NCBI RefSeq assembly: GCF_050122995.1
Contig: NZ_JBNLIA010000005.1
Span: forward strand, 62,001-126,000
DNA length: 64,000 nucleotides
Direction of reading: 5' to 3'
Origin: Haloparvum alkalitolerans
GTDB taxonomy: Archaea > Halobacteriota > Halobacteria > Halobacteriales > Haloferacaceae
Position numbers and translations under genes: made by a program. The notes under the pieces are model-generated. The model did no database searches. It saw only the letters and a list, made by a program, of their open reading frames with translations, and had not been told where the DNA came from. Positions 51,550 through 59,909 of this stretch are shown here, piece after piece (the first letter of the stretch is position 1; each line of letters begins with the position of its first letter).

Positions 51550-53307
51550 ATGCACCTGTTAGCATACCCCCGAGAGACGCGGTCGCTCGACGGGACGTGG
51601 CAGGCGATCCCCGATCAGTACGAGAACTTCGAAGGGTACTTCGAGGACTTCTTCGACGACGAGGACGACAATCCCGCCGGCTTCGAGGTGAAGTCCATCT
51701 ACGAACCCGGCGCGTCGGAGGAGAACGACCCGTGCGACTTCAACATCCACGACGGCCGCTCGGTCTCGATCCCCTCCAGCTGGGGCGAGGAGATCCCCGA
51801 GTTCCGCCACTACGAGGGCTGGGTCTGGTACGCGCGCACGTTCGACTGGGACGCCGACGAGGGCGACGACCGCGCGTTCCTCCGGTTCGGCGCCGTCAAC
51901 TACAAGGCGAAGGTGTGGCTGAACGGGGAACTGCTGGGCACGCACGAGGGGGGCTTCACGCCCTTCAGCTTCGAGGCGACCGACGCGCTGCAGGAGGGCG
52001 AAAACGTGCTCGTCGTCAAGACCGACAACCAGCGGTACGAGGACGGCATCCCCAACGAGGCGACCGACTGGTTCAACTTCGGCGGGATCAACCGCTCCGT
52101 CGAACTGGTCGAGGTACCGGACGCCTACGTGCGCAACTTCAAGGTCGAGTCGGAGCTGTCCGACGGGGCCGTCGACGTCAGCGTCTCGGCGTGGGTCGAG
52201 GGCGCCGAGGGCGACGGGACGAGCGTCTCCGCCGCCTTCCCGGAGCTGGACCGCGACGTGTCGCTCGAGGCGGCCGGCGACGGCGAGTTCACCGGGGAGC
52301 TCCGGCTCCCGGAGGAGGAGGTGTCGCTGTGGAGCACCGAGGACCCGCACCTGTACACGGTCCGCGTCGAGGCCGACGGGGACGCCGTCGAGGACCGCGT
52401 CGGGCTCCGCGACCTCCGCGTCCGCGACGGCGACGTGCTGTTGAACGGCGAGCCCCTCTGGCTGCGCGGCATCGCGCTCCACGAGGAGGCCGCGGGCAAG
52501 GGCCGAGCGCTCGACGCCGAGGACGTCGAGGAGCGGTTCCAGTGGATCGCCGAACTGGGCTGTAACTACGCCCGGCTGGCCCACTACCCGCACACCGAGC
52601 AGATGGCCCGGAAGGCCGACGAGGAGGGGGTCCTCCTGTGGGAGGAGGTGCCCGCGTACTGGGACATCAACTTCGGCGACGAGGAGGTCCAGGAGCTGTA
52701 CCGGCAGCAGCTCCGCGAGCTGGTCCAGCGCGACTGGAACCGCCCCTCCGTCGCGATGTGGTCCATCGCGAACGAGACCGACCACACCGACGACACCCGC
52801 AACGAGGTCCTCCCGCAGATGGCGGACTACGTCCGCGACCTCGACGACACGCGGCTGGTGACCGCCGCCTGCTTCGTGGACGAGACCGACGACGGCCTCG
52901 AGATCCGCGACCCCCTGGAGGAGCACCTGGACGTCATCGGCATCAACGAGTACCACGGCTGGTACTACGGGGACGCCGACAACATGCAGGAGTTCCAGGA
53001 GGACCCCGAGGGCACGCCGGTCGTCATCTCGGAGACCGGCGGCGGCGCCAAGTGGGGCCACCACGGCGACGCGGACGAGCGCTGGACCGAGGAGTTCCAG
53101 GCCGAGATCTACCGCGGGCAGACGGAGGCGGCCGCGGAGAACGACCAGATCGTCGGGTTCTCGCCGTGGATCCTGTTCGACTTCCGCGCACCGATGCGCC
53201 AGAACGAGTTCCAGCGCGGCTACAACCGGAAGGGCGTCGTCGACCAGCACGGACGCAAGAAGCAGGCGTTCCACGTGCTGCGAGACTTCTACCAGACGCA
53301 CCGCTGA
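51550..53307 (+). CDS. Glycoside hydrolase family 2, probable beta-glucuronidase
   Basis: 585 residues: sugar-binding jelly roll (~1-190), immunoglobulin-like domain (~190-290) and TIM barrel. Acid/base E409 (WSIANET) and nucleophile E495 (VISETGGG). N559-R-K561 in GYNRKGVV matches the N-x-K motif that recognises the uronate carboxylate in beta-glucuronidases, so glucuronidase rather than galactosidase. No signal peptide: acts in the cytosol, so its substrate must be imported, which fits the ABC system. Confidence 0.88.
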   Translation: MHLLAYPRETRSLDGTWQAIPDQYENFEGYFEDFFDDEDDNPAGFEVKSIYEPGASEENDPCDFNIHDGRSVSIPSSWGEEIPEFRHYEGWVWYARTFDWDADEGDDRAFLRFGAVNYKAKVWLNGELLGTHEGGFTPFSFEATDALQEGENVLVVKTDNQRYEDGIPNEATDWFNFGGINRSVELVEVPDAYVRNFKVESELSDGAVDVSVSAWVEGAEGDGTSVSAAFPELDRDVSLEAAGDGEFTGELRLPEEEVSLWSTEDPHLYTVRVEADGDAVEDRVGLRDLRVRDGDVLLNGEPLWLRGIALHEEAAGKGRALDAEDVEERFQWIAELGCNYARLAHYPHTEQMARKADEEGVLLWEEVPAYWDINFGDEEVQELYRQQLRELVQRDWNRPSVAMWSIANETDHTDDTRNEVLPQMADYVRDLDDTRLVTAACFVDETDDGLEIRDPLEEHLDVIGINEYHGWYYGDADNMQEFQEDPEGTPVVISETGGGAKWGHHGDADERWTEEFQAEIYRGQTEAAAENDQIVGFSPWILFDFRAPMRQNEFQRGYNRKGVVDQHGRKKQAFHVLRDFYQTHR

Positions 53308-53384
53308 CGACGAGAGCCGCGTCGCGAACTGCACTGGTGAGAAAGGGCGGTCGGGGCGACGGTCGCCGGCGCCCCCGCCGACCG

Positions 53385-54443
53385 TCAGTCGCTACCGGGC
53401 AGCCACTGCATACAGACCGGCTCCGGGACCGACAGCGACTCTCCCGTCCGGGAGAGCACCCCAGTGTCTGCGTCGACGTCGAAGGCGACGATCTCGTCCG
53501 TGTGGCGGTTCTCCGCGAACAGGCGGCTGCCGTCGGGCGCGACCGCGAAGTGGCGCGGCCACTCGCCGCCCGTCGGCGTCTGGCCGACTCGCGCGAGCGT
53601 CCCCTCCTCGACGGAGAAGGTGACGATCGTGTCGAGGCCGCGGTTCGAACCGTACACGTACTCGCCCGACGGATGGACGGCGATTTCGGCGGTCTTGTTC
53701 TCGCCCGCGAACTCCGGGGGGAGGGTGGAGACGGTCGACCGCTCGGTCAGCAGACCGTCCGACCCGCGGTCCAGCACGGTCGCGGTCGAGTCGAGTTCGT
53801 TTATCAGGTACGCCCGGTCGCCGTCGGGTGAGAACGAGAGGTGTCGCGGCCCCGACCCGGGAGCGAGGTCGACCGCGCCCACGCGGGAGAGCGAGGGCTC
53901 GTCGCGCTCGACCGCGTAGACGTGGACCTCGTCGGTGCCCAGGTCCGGTACGTACGCGAACCGGTCCTCGGGGCCGAGCGTGATCGAGTGCGGATGCGGG
54001 GCGGTCTGGCGGTCGGGGTCGACGCTCGACCCCTCGTGTTCGACCACCTCGGAGGGCGGATCGATCCCGCCGTCGGGACCGAGGGAGAGCATCGAGACCG
54101 CCCCGCCGGCGTAGTGCGCGACGAACAGGTACCGACCCGTCTCGTCGACGGAGCAGTAGCAGGGGGCCACCGCCCCGCTCCGGGCGCCGTCCCGCTCGGT
54201 CAGCGCCCCCGTCTCGCGGTCGACCTCGTACGACCGAACGACGCCCTCCTCGTCCTCGCGGACGGCCGCGTAGAGGTACTCACCCGACGGGTGAAACGTC
54301 ACGAACGTCGGGTCGGGGCCGGCCGCCACGGCGTCGAGGTGCCGCATCGACCCCGTCTCGGAGTCGACCGCCACGGTGTGGACGCTCTCGTCGGTCGCCG
54401 CGCTGTACGTTCCTACCGCCGCTATCTGGGTGTCGCGTGTCAT
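53385..54443 (-). CDS. Lactonase family beta-propeller protein
   Basis: 352 residues of seven-bladed propeller repeats (THPSGEYLYAAVRED, PHPHSITLGPEDRFAYVPDLGTDEVHVY, GSGPRHLSFSPDGDRAYLINEL, PRHFAVAPDGSRLFAENRHTDEI), as in bacterial 6-phosphogluconolactonase Pgl/YbhE. In this locus it probably opens the aldarolactone made by the uronate dehydrogenase next door. No signal peptide. Confidence 0.87.
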   Translation of the reverse strand: MTRDTQIAAVGTYSAATDESVHTVAVDSETGSMRHLDAVAAGPDPTFVTFHPSGEYLYAAVREDEEGVVRSYEVDRETGALTERDGARSGAVAPCYCSVDETGRYLFVAHYAGGAVSMLSLGPDGGIDPPSEVVEHEGSSVDPDRQTAPHPHSITLGPEDRFAYVPDLGTDEVHVYAVERDEPSLSRVGAVDLAPGSGPRHLSFSPDGDRAYLINELDSTATVLDRGSDGLLTERSTVSTLPPEFAGENKTAEIAVHPSGEYVYGSNRGLDTIVTFSVEEGTLARVGQTPTGGEWPRHFAVAPDGSRLFAENRHTDEIVAFDVDADTGVLSRTGESLSVPEPVCMQWLPGSD

Positions 54444-54492
54444 TGGTGTCTGCTCCGACCGTCCGCGGTGTCCGCCGCTCGATTCCGACCGC

Positions 54493-55344
54493 TCATGGGG
54501 TCGGATCGGCGGGTGGTTCGTCCCATTGCTCTCCGTTGTCGACCGGGTCGTAGCCGAGCCGGTCGCGCGCGTTCCGTATCGAGAACCAGCGCCGGTCGTT
54601 GTCGCTGACGCCGTTGAAGACGTCGAACTCGACCGAGTCGTCGGCGAGGCAGCGGTCGACCAGGTGGGCGAAGTCCCGCCGGGAGTGCCACGTCGCCTTC
54701 GTCCGCGCCACCGACCGCTCGTAGGCGTCGCTCCCGCGGTCGATTTCTCCCTCGGCGACGCGGCGCTCTGCCCGACCGTACGGATGGTCGATTTCCGGCG
54801 GGAGCACCGAGCAGATCCGGAGCGCGTAGAACCGGCGCGGATAGGCGTACCGCTCCGCGTAGTAGCGGCCCAGGTCCTCCCCGAACGACTTGGTCGCCCC
54901 GTAACACGAGTCCGGGCGGACCGGGTCGGTCGTGTCGAGACGCAGGTCGTAGTCCGGTTCGTACAGCTCCGGAGCGTGCTCCTCCTCGTACATGCCCATC
55001 ACGTGGTTCGTCGACGCGAACACGAACGTCTCCACCTCCGCGGCCCGGGCGGCCTCGAGCGCGTTGTACATCCCCACGACGTTGGGCTCGAACACGTCCT
55101 CCCACTCGCCGTCCGTGTAGGGGTACGCCGCGAGGTGCACGACGGCGTCCTGCCCGTCGAACGCCGGCCGGATGGCGTCGTAGTCCGCGATATCCGCGAC
55201 GTGCGTGTCGAAGCCGCCGTAGCGGTGGTCGGCCGGACGGTCCGACCGGTTCAGGTACGTGAACTCGTACCCCGGGTCGTCGTCGAGGTGGTCGATGATC
55301 GCGGTCCCGCACCTGCCGTACGAACCGGTCACGAGAACGTTCAT
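54493..55344 (-). CDS. Uronate dehydrogenase-like NAD-dependent epimerase family protein
   Basis: 283 residues, extended SDR. TGSYGRCG (6-13), STNHVMGMY (111-119) and Y148-x3-K152 followed by SFGEDLGRYYAE. The S-x-NHV-x-G-x-Y element and the RPDSxYGxxKxFGE arrangement are hallmarks of uronate dehydrogenases, which oxidise glucuronate or galacturonate to the aldarolactone. ATG at 55344 begins the Rossmann strand. 49 bases upstream of the lactonase gene, same strand, as expected for consecutive steps. Confidence 0.8.
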   Translation of the reverse strand: MNVLVTGSYGRCGTAIIDHLDDDPGYEFTYLNRSDRPADHRYGGFDTHVADIADYDAIRPAFDGQDAVVHLAAYPYTDGEWEDVFEPNVVGMYNALEAARAAEVETFVFASTNHVMGMYEEEHAPELYEPDYDLRLDTTDPVRPDSCYGATKSFGEDLGRYYAERYAYPRRFYALRICSVLPPEIDHPYGRAERRVAEGEIDRGSDAYERSVARTKATWHSRRDFAHLVDRCLADDSVEFDVFNGVSDNDRRWFSIRNARDRLGYDPVDNGEQWDEPPADPTP

Positions 55345-55384
55345 GCGGGCGTGGTCAGGGCGCGGCGCCGTCGCGGCGCATGGT

Positions 55385-56476
55385 TCACTGACCCCCATCG
55401 TCCGAACACGACAGGATGCCGTTCAGGTAGGCGACCGCGTGGGCGCGCGACCGGTGGCCCCACTCCGTGTCGCCGACGACCTCCGGGACGTGGTCGGGGA
55501 CCACGACGCCGTCGAAGCCCGCGTCGCGGAGGGTCTCGATCGCCGCGACCGGGTCGTAGTTGCTCCGATCGTCGTCCAGGAAGGTCTCGGTGAACCGCGG
55601 CCAGGTGCCCACGACGTCGCGGAAGTGGACGAACACGATGTCGTCGCGCTCCCCGAAGTGCGCGATCACCTCCTCGACGTCGGCGTCCGGCATCTCGGAG
55701 AAGCAGCCCAGACAGAGCTTGAGCCCGTGGGCGTCGCTCGGAACCGCCTCCATCGCCCGCCGGAACGCCTCGAAGTTCCGGAACAGCCGCGGGATCCCGC
55801 CGAGCTGCTCCACGGTCGGCGGGTCCGCCGGGTGAAGCGCCAGCCGCACGCCGGCCTCCTCGGCCACGGGGAGCACCTCCTCCAGGAACGCCTCGTAGTT
55901 GTCCCACAGCTCCGCCTCGGTGTACTCCCGCTCCAGTTCGTCGACGGGCTCGTACGGCTCGTCGAGGTCCTCGATGTCGAACTCGCGACCGCGGGCGCCG
56001 CCGCGGAGCCGCGCGGTCTGGGAGGTCCGCATCGGGACCACGCCGCGGGGGTTCCACTGGTAGCCGAGGATCGGGATGCCCGCCCGCCCGAGGTTCCGGA
56101 TCAGCTGTTTGATCGTCTCCAGCTGGCTCTCCTTGCCCTCCTTGTCGAGCATGATCTTCCCGTAGACGTTGTAGCTCAGCGACTGGATCCCCATCAGTCG
56201 GAGCCCGGCGTCTTCCGCGCGCCGGCGCGCCTGCACGAGTTCGGAGACGCTCGGAACGACGCCGTCGTCGATGGTGATCGTCTCGTCGTCGCCGCTGCCC
56301 TCGTCTTCGAACACGTCGCCGCGGGGGGAGCGGTGGTCGAGAAACACGTCCCGGACGCCGATCTGGCGGCAGAACGCGAGCCGTTCGTCCGACAGGGTAC
56401 GGGTCCGGAGGCCGGTTCGGAGCGGGAGCTGTTCGGTGTCGGTGCGCGGTCTCTCGTCGTGGGTTGCGTCGGTCAT
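55385..56476 (-). CDS. Mannonate dehydratase family protein, divergent paralog
   Basis: 363 residues. LALHPADPP, LCLGCFSEMP, VFVHFRDVVG and VVPDHVPEVVGD correspond to UxuA metal motifs, but the N-terminal third and the Cys motif (LGCF instead of QGNF) differ from the copy at 49812-50828. It may act on a different aldonate or be a specialised isozyme. Forty bases upstream of the uronate dehydrogenase-like gene, same strand. Confidence 0.82.
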   Translation of the reverse strand: MTDATHDERPRTDTEQLPLRTGLRTRTLSDERLAFCRQIGVRDVFLDHRSPRGDVFEDEGSGDDETITIDDGVVPSVSELVQARRRAEDAGLRLMGIQSLSYNVYGKIMLDKEGKESQLETIKQLIRNLGRAGIPILGYQWNPRGVVPMRTSQTARLRGGARGREFDIEDLDEPYEPVDELEREYTEAELWDNYEAFLEEVLPVAEEAGVRLALHPADPPTVEQLGGIPRLFRNFEAFRRAMEAVPSDAHGLKLCLGCFSEMPDADVEEVIAHFGERDDIVFVHFRDVVGTWPRFTETFLDDDRSNYDPVAAIETLRDAGFDGVVVPDHVPEVVGDTEWGHRSRAHAVAYLNGILSCSDDGGQ

Positions 56477-56547
56477 CGTCGTGTGAATCGGTCGTGAGTC
56501 GGTCTGTCGTGCTGTCTCGCTCGGCGGTGCGTGTCGGCGGTTCGCTG

Positions 56548-57489
56548 TCAGTCGATGAGCCGGTCGATGGCGTCGTCCAGTTCCTCGTAGATGGCTTCGG
56601 CACGCTCCTCCTCCGCGGAGGTGAGCGGGCGGATGGGCTCACGCACGTCGCCCCCGTGGAGGCCGGCGAGGTCGAGCCCCTTCTTGACGGCCGGGACGCT
56701 GACCGCGCCGGGGAGCGCGTTGTTCCGTCCCGTCTCGCTCCGGAACCGCTGGTAGGGGAGGCAGACGTCCCTGAGCGCGCGCGCCCGCTCCCAGTCCTCC
56801 TCGGAGAGGGCCCGGAAGAGCGCGCGGCCGACCTCGGGCCGGAAGTTGCTGACGCCCGCGGTGAACCCCTCGATCCCCTCCGCCCAGTAGGCGACCGCGT
56901 ACGGCTCCGCGAGCCCGTCGACCCAGACGGCGTCGTCGTCGCCGGCGCGGACGGCCTCGCCCAGTTTCACCGGGTCCTCCAGGGCGTACTTTACCCCGAC
57001 GACGCCGTCGACGCGGGTGAGGTCCGCGAGGAACTCCACGGAGGGGTCGAACCCGCGGACGTACGGGACGAGCGGGGCGTCCGTTCCCGCGGAGAGCTTG
57101 CGGTAGTACTCCAGCAGCCCCCGCTCGTGGAGGTAGGTGTGGTCCGGCGGCATGACCATCATCGCGTCGGCGCCGACGCGGTCGTACGCCTCGATCAGCT
57201 CCAGCGCGTCGGGCGTGCTCCCGCCGACGCCCGCGAGGACGCACGCGTCCGACGGGAGCGCGTCGACCACCGTCTCGACGCTCGCGATGCGCTCCGCCTG
57301 GGAGAGGGAGTGGTACTCGCTGATGTTCGCGGCCGCCAGGAAGGTGCGCATGTCCGCGTCGTAGAGCGACTCCGCGTTCGCCGCGACCTTCCCGTGGTCG
57401 ATCTCGAGGTTCTCGTCGAAGGGCGTGAGCAACCCGACAGCGACGTCTCGCAATCGCTGTCGGACCTGCACTGCTGTCGATGACATCAT
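56548..57489 (-). CDS. DapA-family lyase (KDG aldolase or 5-keto-4-deoxyglucarate dehydratase)
   Basis: 313 residues, (beta/alpha)8. Schiff-base lysine in VVGVKYALED (K166 counted from the second methionine) and the tyrosine Y142 in VPYVRG fit the DHDPS/NAL superfamily; the usual GTTGE loop is replaced by NISEY. As a neighbour of UxuA it could cleave 2-keto-3-deoxygluconate to pyruvate and glyceraldehyde; as a neighbour of uronate dehydrogenase and an aldehyde dehydrogenase it could be 5-keto-4-deoxyglucarate dehydratase. Sequence alone does not decide. Confidence 0.82.
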   Translation of the reverse strand: MMSSTAVQVRQRLRDVAVGLLTPFDENLEIDHGKVAANAESLYDADMRTFLAAANISEYHSLSQAERIASVETVVDALPSDACVLAGVGGSTPDALELIEAYDRVGADAMMVMPPDHTYLHERGLLEYYRKLSAGTDAPLVPYVRGFDPSVEFLADLTRVDGVVGVKYALEDPVKLGEAVRAGDDDAVWVDGLAEPYAVAYWAEGIEGFTAGVSNFRPEVGRALFRALSEEDWERARALRDVCLPYQRFRSETGRNNALPGAVSVPAVKKGLDLAGLHGGDVREPIRPLTSAEEERAEAIYEELDDAIDRLID

Positions 57490-57633
57490 GTGACATGATA
57501 CGGCCGGCAGGAATAAAGCCATCGTTGACGGCGCATAAACGGCGGGTTCGCGGCGGGCGCGCCGGTGGCTAGTGCAGGTCGGGGACGATTCCGCGGACCG
57601 GCCGCGGTCCGCGACGGCTTCCCCGTGGCGTGG

Positions 57634-59085
57634 TCAGTAGTTGCGGTAGACCGTCTTCGTCGACGTGAAGAAGTCGAGCCCCGCGTCGCCCTGCTCGCGG
57701 TAGGTGTTCGTCGAGGAGTTCTTGTACCCGCCGAAGGGGACGTGGAGTTCGAGCCCGGTCGTCTTCTCGTTCACCTTCGCGACGCCGGCCTCGATCCGGT
57801 CGACGAACGCGTCGGCCTCGGTGAGGTCCTGCGTGACGACGCTCGCGGAGAGGCCGTAGTCGACGTCGTTGGCCAGCTCGAGGGCCTCCTCGAAGTCGCT
57901 CGCCTCGATGACCGACAGCACCGGCCCGAAGATCTCCTCCTGGGCGATGCGCATGTCGTTGTCGACGTCCGAGAACACCGCCGGCTCGACGTAGTAGCCG
58001 TCGCCGGTCGCCGACTCGGCCGGACGCTCGCCGCCGGTCTCGAGCGTCGCCCCCTCCTCCTGTCCGATCTCGACGTACTCGAGGGTGGACTCGAGCTCGG
58101 CCGCCGAGACGTGCGGACCCATGTCAGGGTTCTCGAGCCCCGGCCCGATCTCGACGTCGGTCGCGTACTCGACCATGGCCTCGACGAACTCGTCGTAGAC
58201 CTCCTCGTGGACGATCGCGCGCGACGCCGCCGTGCACGACTGGCCCGTCGTGCCGAACGCGCCGGCGCCGAGGATCTCGACCGCCTCGTCGACGTCCGCG
58301 CTCGGCATCACGACGGTCGGGTTCTTGCCGCCCATCTCGCACTGGACGCGCTTGAGGTCGTCCGCGGCGCTCCGGGCGACGCTCGTCCCGACCGCGGTGC
58401 TCCCGGTGAACGAGACGCCGTCCACGTCGTCGTGCTCCGCGAGGGGCGTCCCCACCTCGCTGCCGGAGCCGGTCACCATGTTCGCGACGCCGGCCGGGAG
58501 GCCCGCCTCGTCGAGGCACTCGAAGAGGACCGCCGTCATGGTCGGCGCCGCGGAGGCGGGCTTCACGACCGCCGTGTTCCCCGCGGCCAGCGCCGGTGCG
58601 AGCTTCCAGGCGGGGATGGCGACCGGGTAGTTCCACGGCGTGATCAGGCCGACGGTCCCGAGCGGTTCCCGCTTCGTGTACAGGTCCTTGTTCCGCCCGC
58701 TCGGCGACTTACTGATCCCGCCGAGGTCGCGCGCCTTCTGGGCGTAGTAGGCGAAGATGTCGATCGCCCGCTGGACCTCCCCGGCCGCCTCGGCGCGCGT
58801 CTTCCCCTCCTCGCGCACGAGCGTCTCCGTCGCGGACTCCTTGCGCTCCGCGAGCAGTTCGCCCGCACGCTTGAGGACGTCGCCGCGGTTCGGACCGGGC
58901 GTGTCGGCCCATTCCGACTGCGCGTCGACCGCGGCGTCGACCGCCGCGTCGAGGTCGTCGACCGTCGAGGCCTGGAACCGGCCGACGGTCTCGGACGGGT
59001 CCGCCGGGTTCTCGACGTCGAACGTCTCGCCCGACTCGGAGGCGATCCACTCACCGTTCACGTAGTTCTCGTACACTGTCGGCAT
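57634..59085 (-). CDS. Aldehyde dehydrogenase (probable 2-oxoglutarate semialdehyde type)
   Basis: 483 residues. PWNYP with N152, KPAS (K175), FTGST, E250 (CEMGGKNP) and catalytic C284 (GQSCTAAS) are intact. In haloarchaeal pentose pathways the homologous enzyme oxidises 2-oxoglutarate semialdehyde; here it would complete the oxidative uronate route, or oxidise glyceraldehyde from KDG cleavage. The frame continues upstream, but ATG at 59085 begins the conserved N-terminus. Confidence 0.88.
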   Translation of the reverse strand: MPTVYENYVNGEWIASESGETFDVENPADPSETVGRFQASTVDDLDAAVDAAVDAQSEWADTPGPNRGDVLKRAGELLAERKESATETLVREEGKTRAEAAGEVQRAIDIFAYYAQKARDLGGISKSPSGRNKDLYTKREPLGTVGLITPWNYPVAIPAWKLAPALAAGNTAVVKPASAAPTMTAVLFECLDEAGLPAGVANMVTGSGSEVGTPLAEHDDVDGVSFTGSTAVGTSVARSAADDLKRVQCEMGGKNPTVVMPSADVDEAVEILGAGAFGTTGQSCTAASRAIVHEEVYDEFVEAMVEYATDVEIGPGLENPDMGPHVSAAELESTLEYVEIGQEEGATLETGGERPAESATGDGYYVEPAVFSDVDNDMRIAQEEIFGPVLSVIEASDFEEALELANDVDYGLSASVVTQDLTEADAFVDRIEAGVAKVNEKTTGLELHVPFGGYKNSSTNTYREQGDAGLDFFTSTKTVYRNY

Positions 59086-59224
59086 CCACTCGACGTTCCG
59101 CGGCGAGCGATACAAAGGTTTTGATGAGGGGAGTATTGCGACCGACCGGGCGCGGGCCGGGCCATTCCCGGTATCCTTTGCGGACACGTACAGCCTTTTG
59201 GCGGTGCGTGGGGTAGCACTCGCC

Positions 59225-59734
59225 GTGACCATCGAGACAGTCCTGCTAGCCGTCAACGAAGAGGACGACCGTCGCGTCGAGCGACTGGCCGACGTCGCCC
59301 TCGAGGTCGCGGAACCGCTCGACGCGACGGTCGTCATCGCGCACGTCCTCCCCGAGGAGCCGGAGGTTGTTTCGACGAGCACGGCGCCCATCTCGGGCTC
59401 TCCCGGCCCCTACGTGCTCTCCGACGACGAGTACGACGACCTGCTCGAGGAGTTCCCTCCCGAGGAGTACACGGTCGACGAGATCGTCGCCGAACAGGGG
59501 ACGGTCCGGGCGGTCGCCGACGCGGTGGCCGACGCGGGCGTCGATCACGAGGTCCGCGGCGCGGTCGGCGACCCGAGCGAAGGGCTCGTCGCGCTCGCCG
59601 ACGAGTTCGACGCGGACCGAATCGTCGTCAGCGGGCGGAGCCGCTCGCCCACGGACAAGGTGATCTTCGGCAGCGTCGCGCAGACCGTCCTCCTCGAGTC
59701 GCCGTGTCCGGTCACGTTCGTCCGGAACGACTGA
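59225..59734 (+). CDS. Universal stress protein (UspA family)
   Basis: 169 residues, single Usp domain: TIETVLLAVNEEDDRRVERLADVALEVA, then GDPSEGLVALADEFDADRIVVSGRSRSPTDKVIFGSVAQTVLLESPCPVTFVRND, with the G-x2-G-x9-G(S/T) ATP motif changed to SGRSRSPTDKVIFGSVA. Start GTG at 59225; CCTTTT about 28 bases upstream suggests a leaderless start and no ATG is available. Confidence 0.9.
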   Translation: MTIETVLLAVNEEDDRRVERLADVALEVAEPLDATVVIAHVLPEEPEVVSTSTAPISGSPGPYVLSDDEYDDLLEEFPPEEYTVDEIVAEQGTVRAVADAVADAGVDHEVRGAVGDPSEGLVALADEFDADRIVVSGRSRSPTDKVIFGSVAQTVLLESPCPVTFVRND

Positions 59735-59774
59735 TCCGGGGACCCGAGACGAAAAGCGACGCGACGGGGCGGGT

Positions 59775-59862
59775 ACTTTTCTGACCAACGCCGACCATCT
59801 TTCTGAACAACGCTGCCCACTTTTCTGACCAACGCTGACCACCTTTCTGAGACACACCGACC
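59775..59862. repeat. Four imperfect 22-base tandem repeats
   Basis: Units at 59775-59796, 59797-59818, 59819-59840 and 59841-59862, consensus ACTTTTCTGACCAACGCTGACC; units 1 and 3 differ at one base, unit 4 is most diverged. They fill most of the gap between the convergent uspA-like and MFS genes. The period is not a multiple of three and the stretch is not part of a supported gene. Confidence 0.85.
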
Positions 59863-59909
59863 GCGAGAGAAGGCGACGGCCGCGATAAGTGGCGAGAACC
59901 CCGTCGCGA

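Noticed and set aside
53640..53660. tRNA T-arm-like GGTTCGAAC
   Set aside because: Inside the lactonase-family coding frame and without acceptor or anticodon stems; no tRNA gene was found in the window.
59246..59857. Minus-strand frame running through the 22-base repeats and the uspA gene
   Set aside because: Fully antisense to the Usp domain; its repeat-derived start has no promoter support.
59775..59862. CRISPR array
   Set aside because: The 22-base units are directly adjacent with no spacers, and there are no cas genes in the window.
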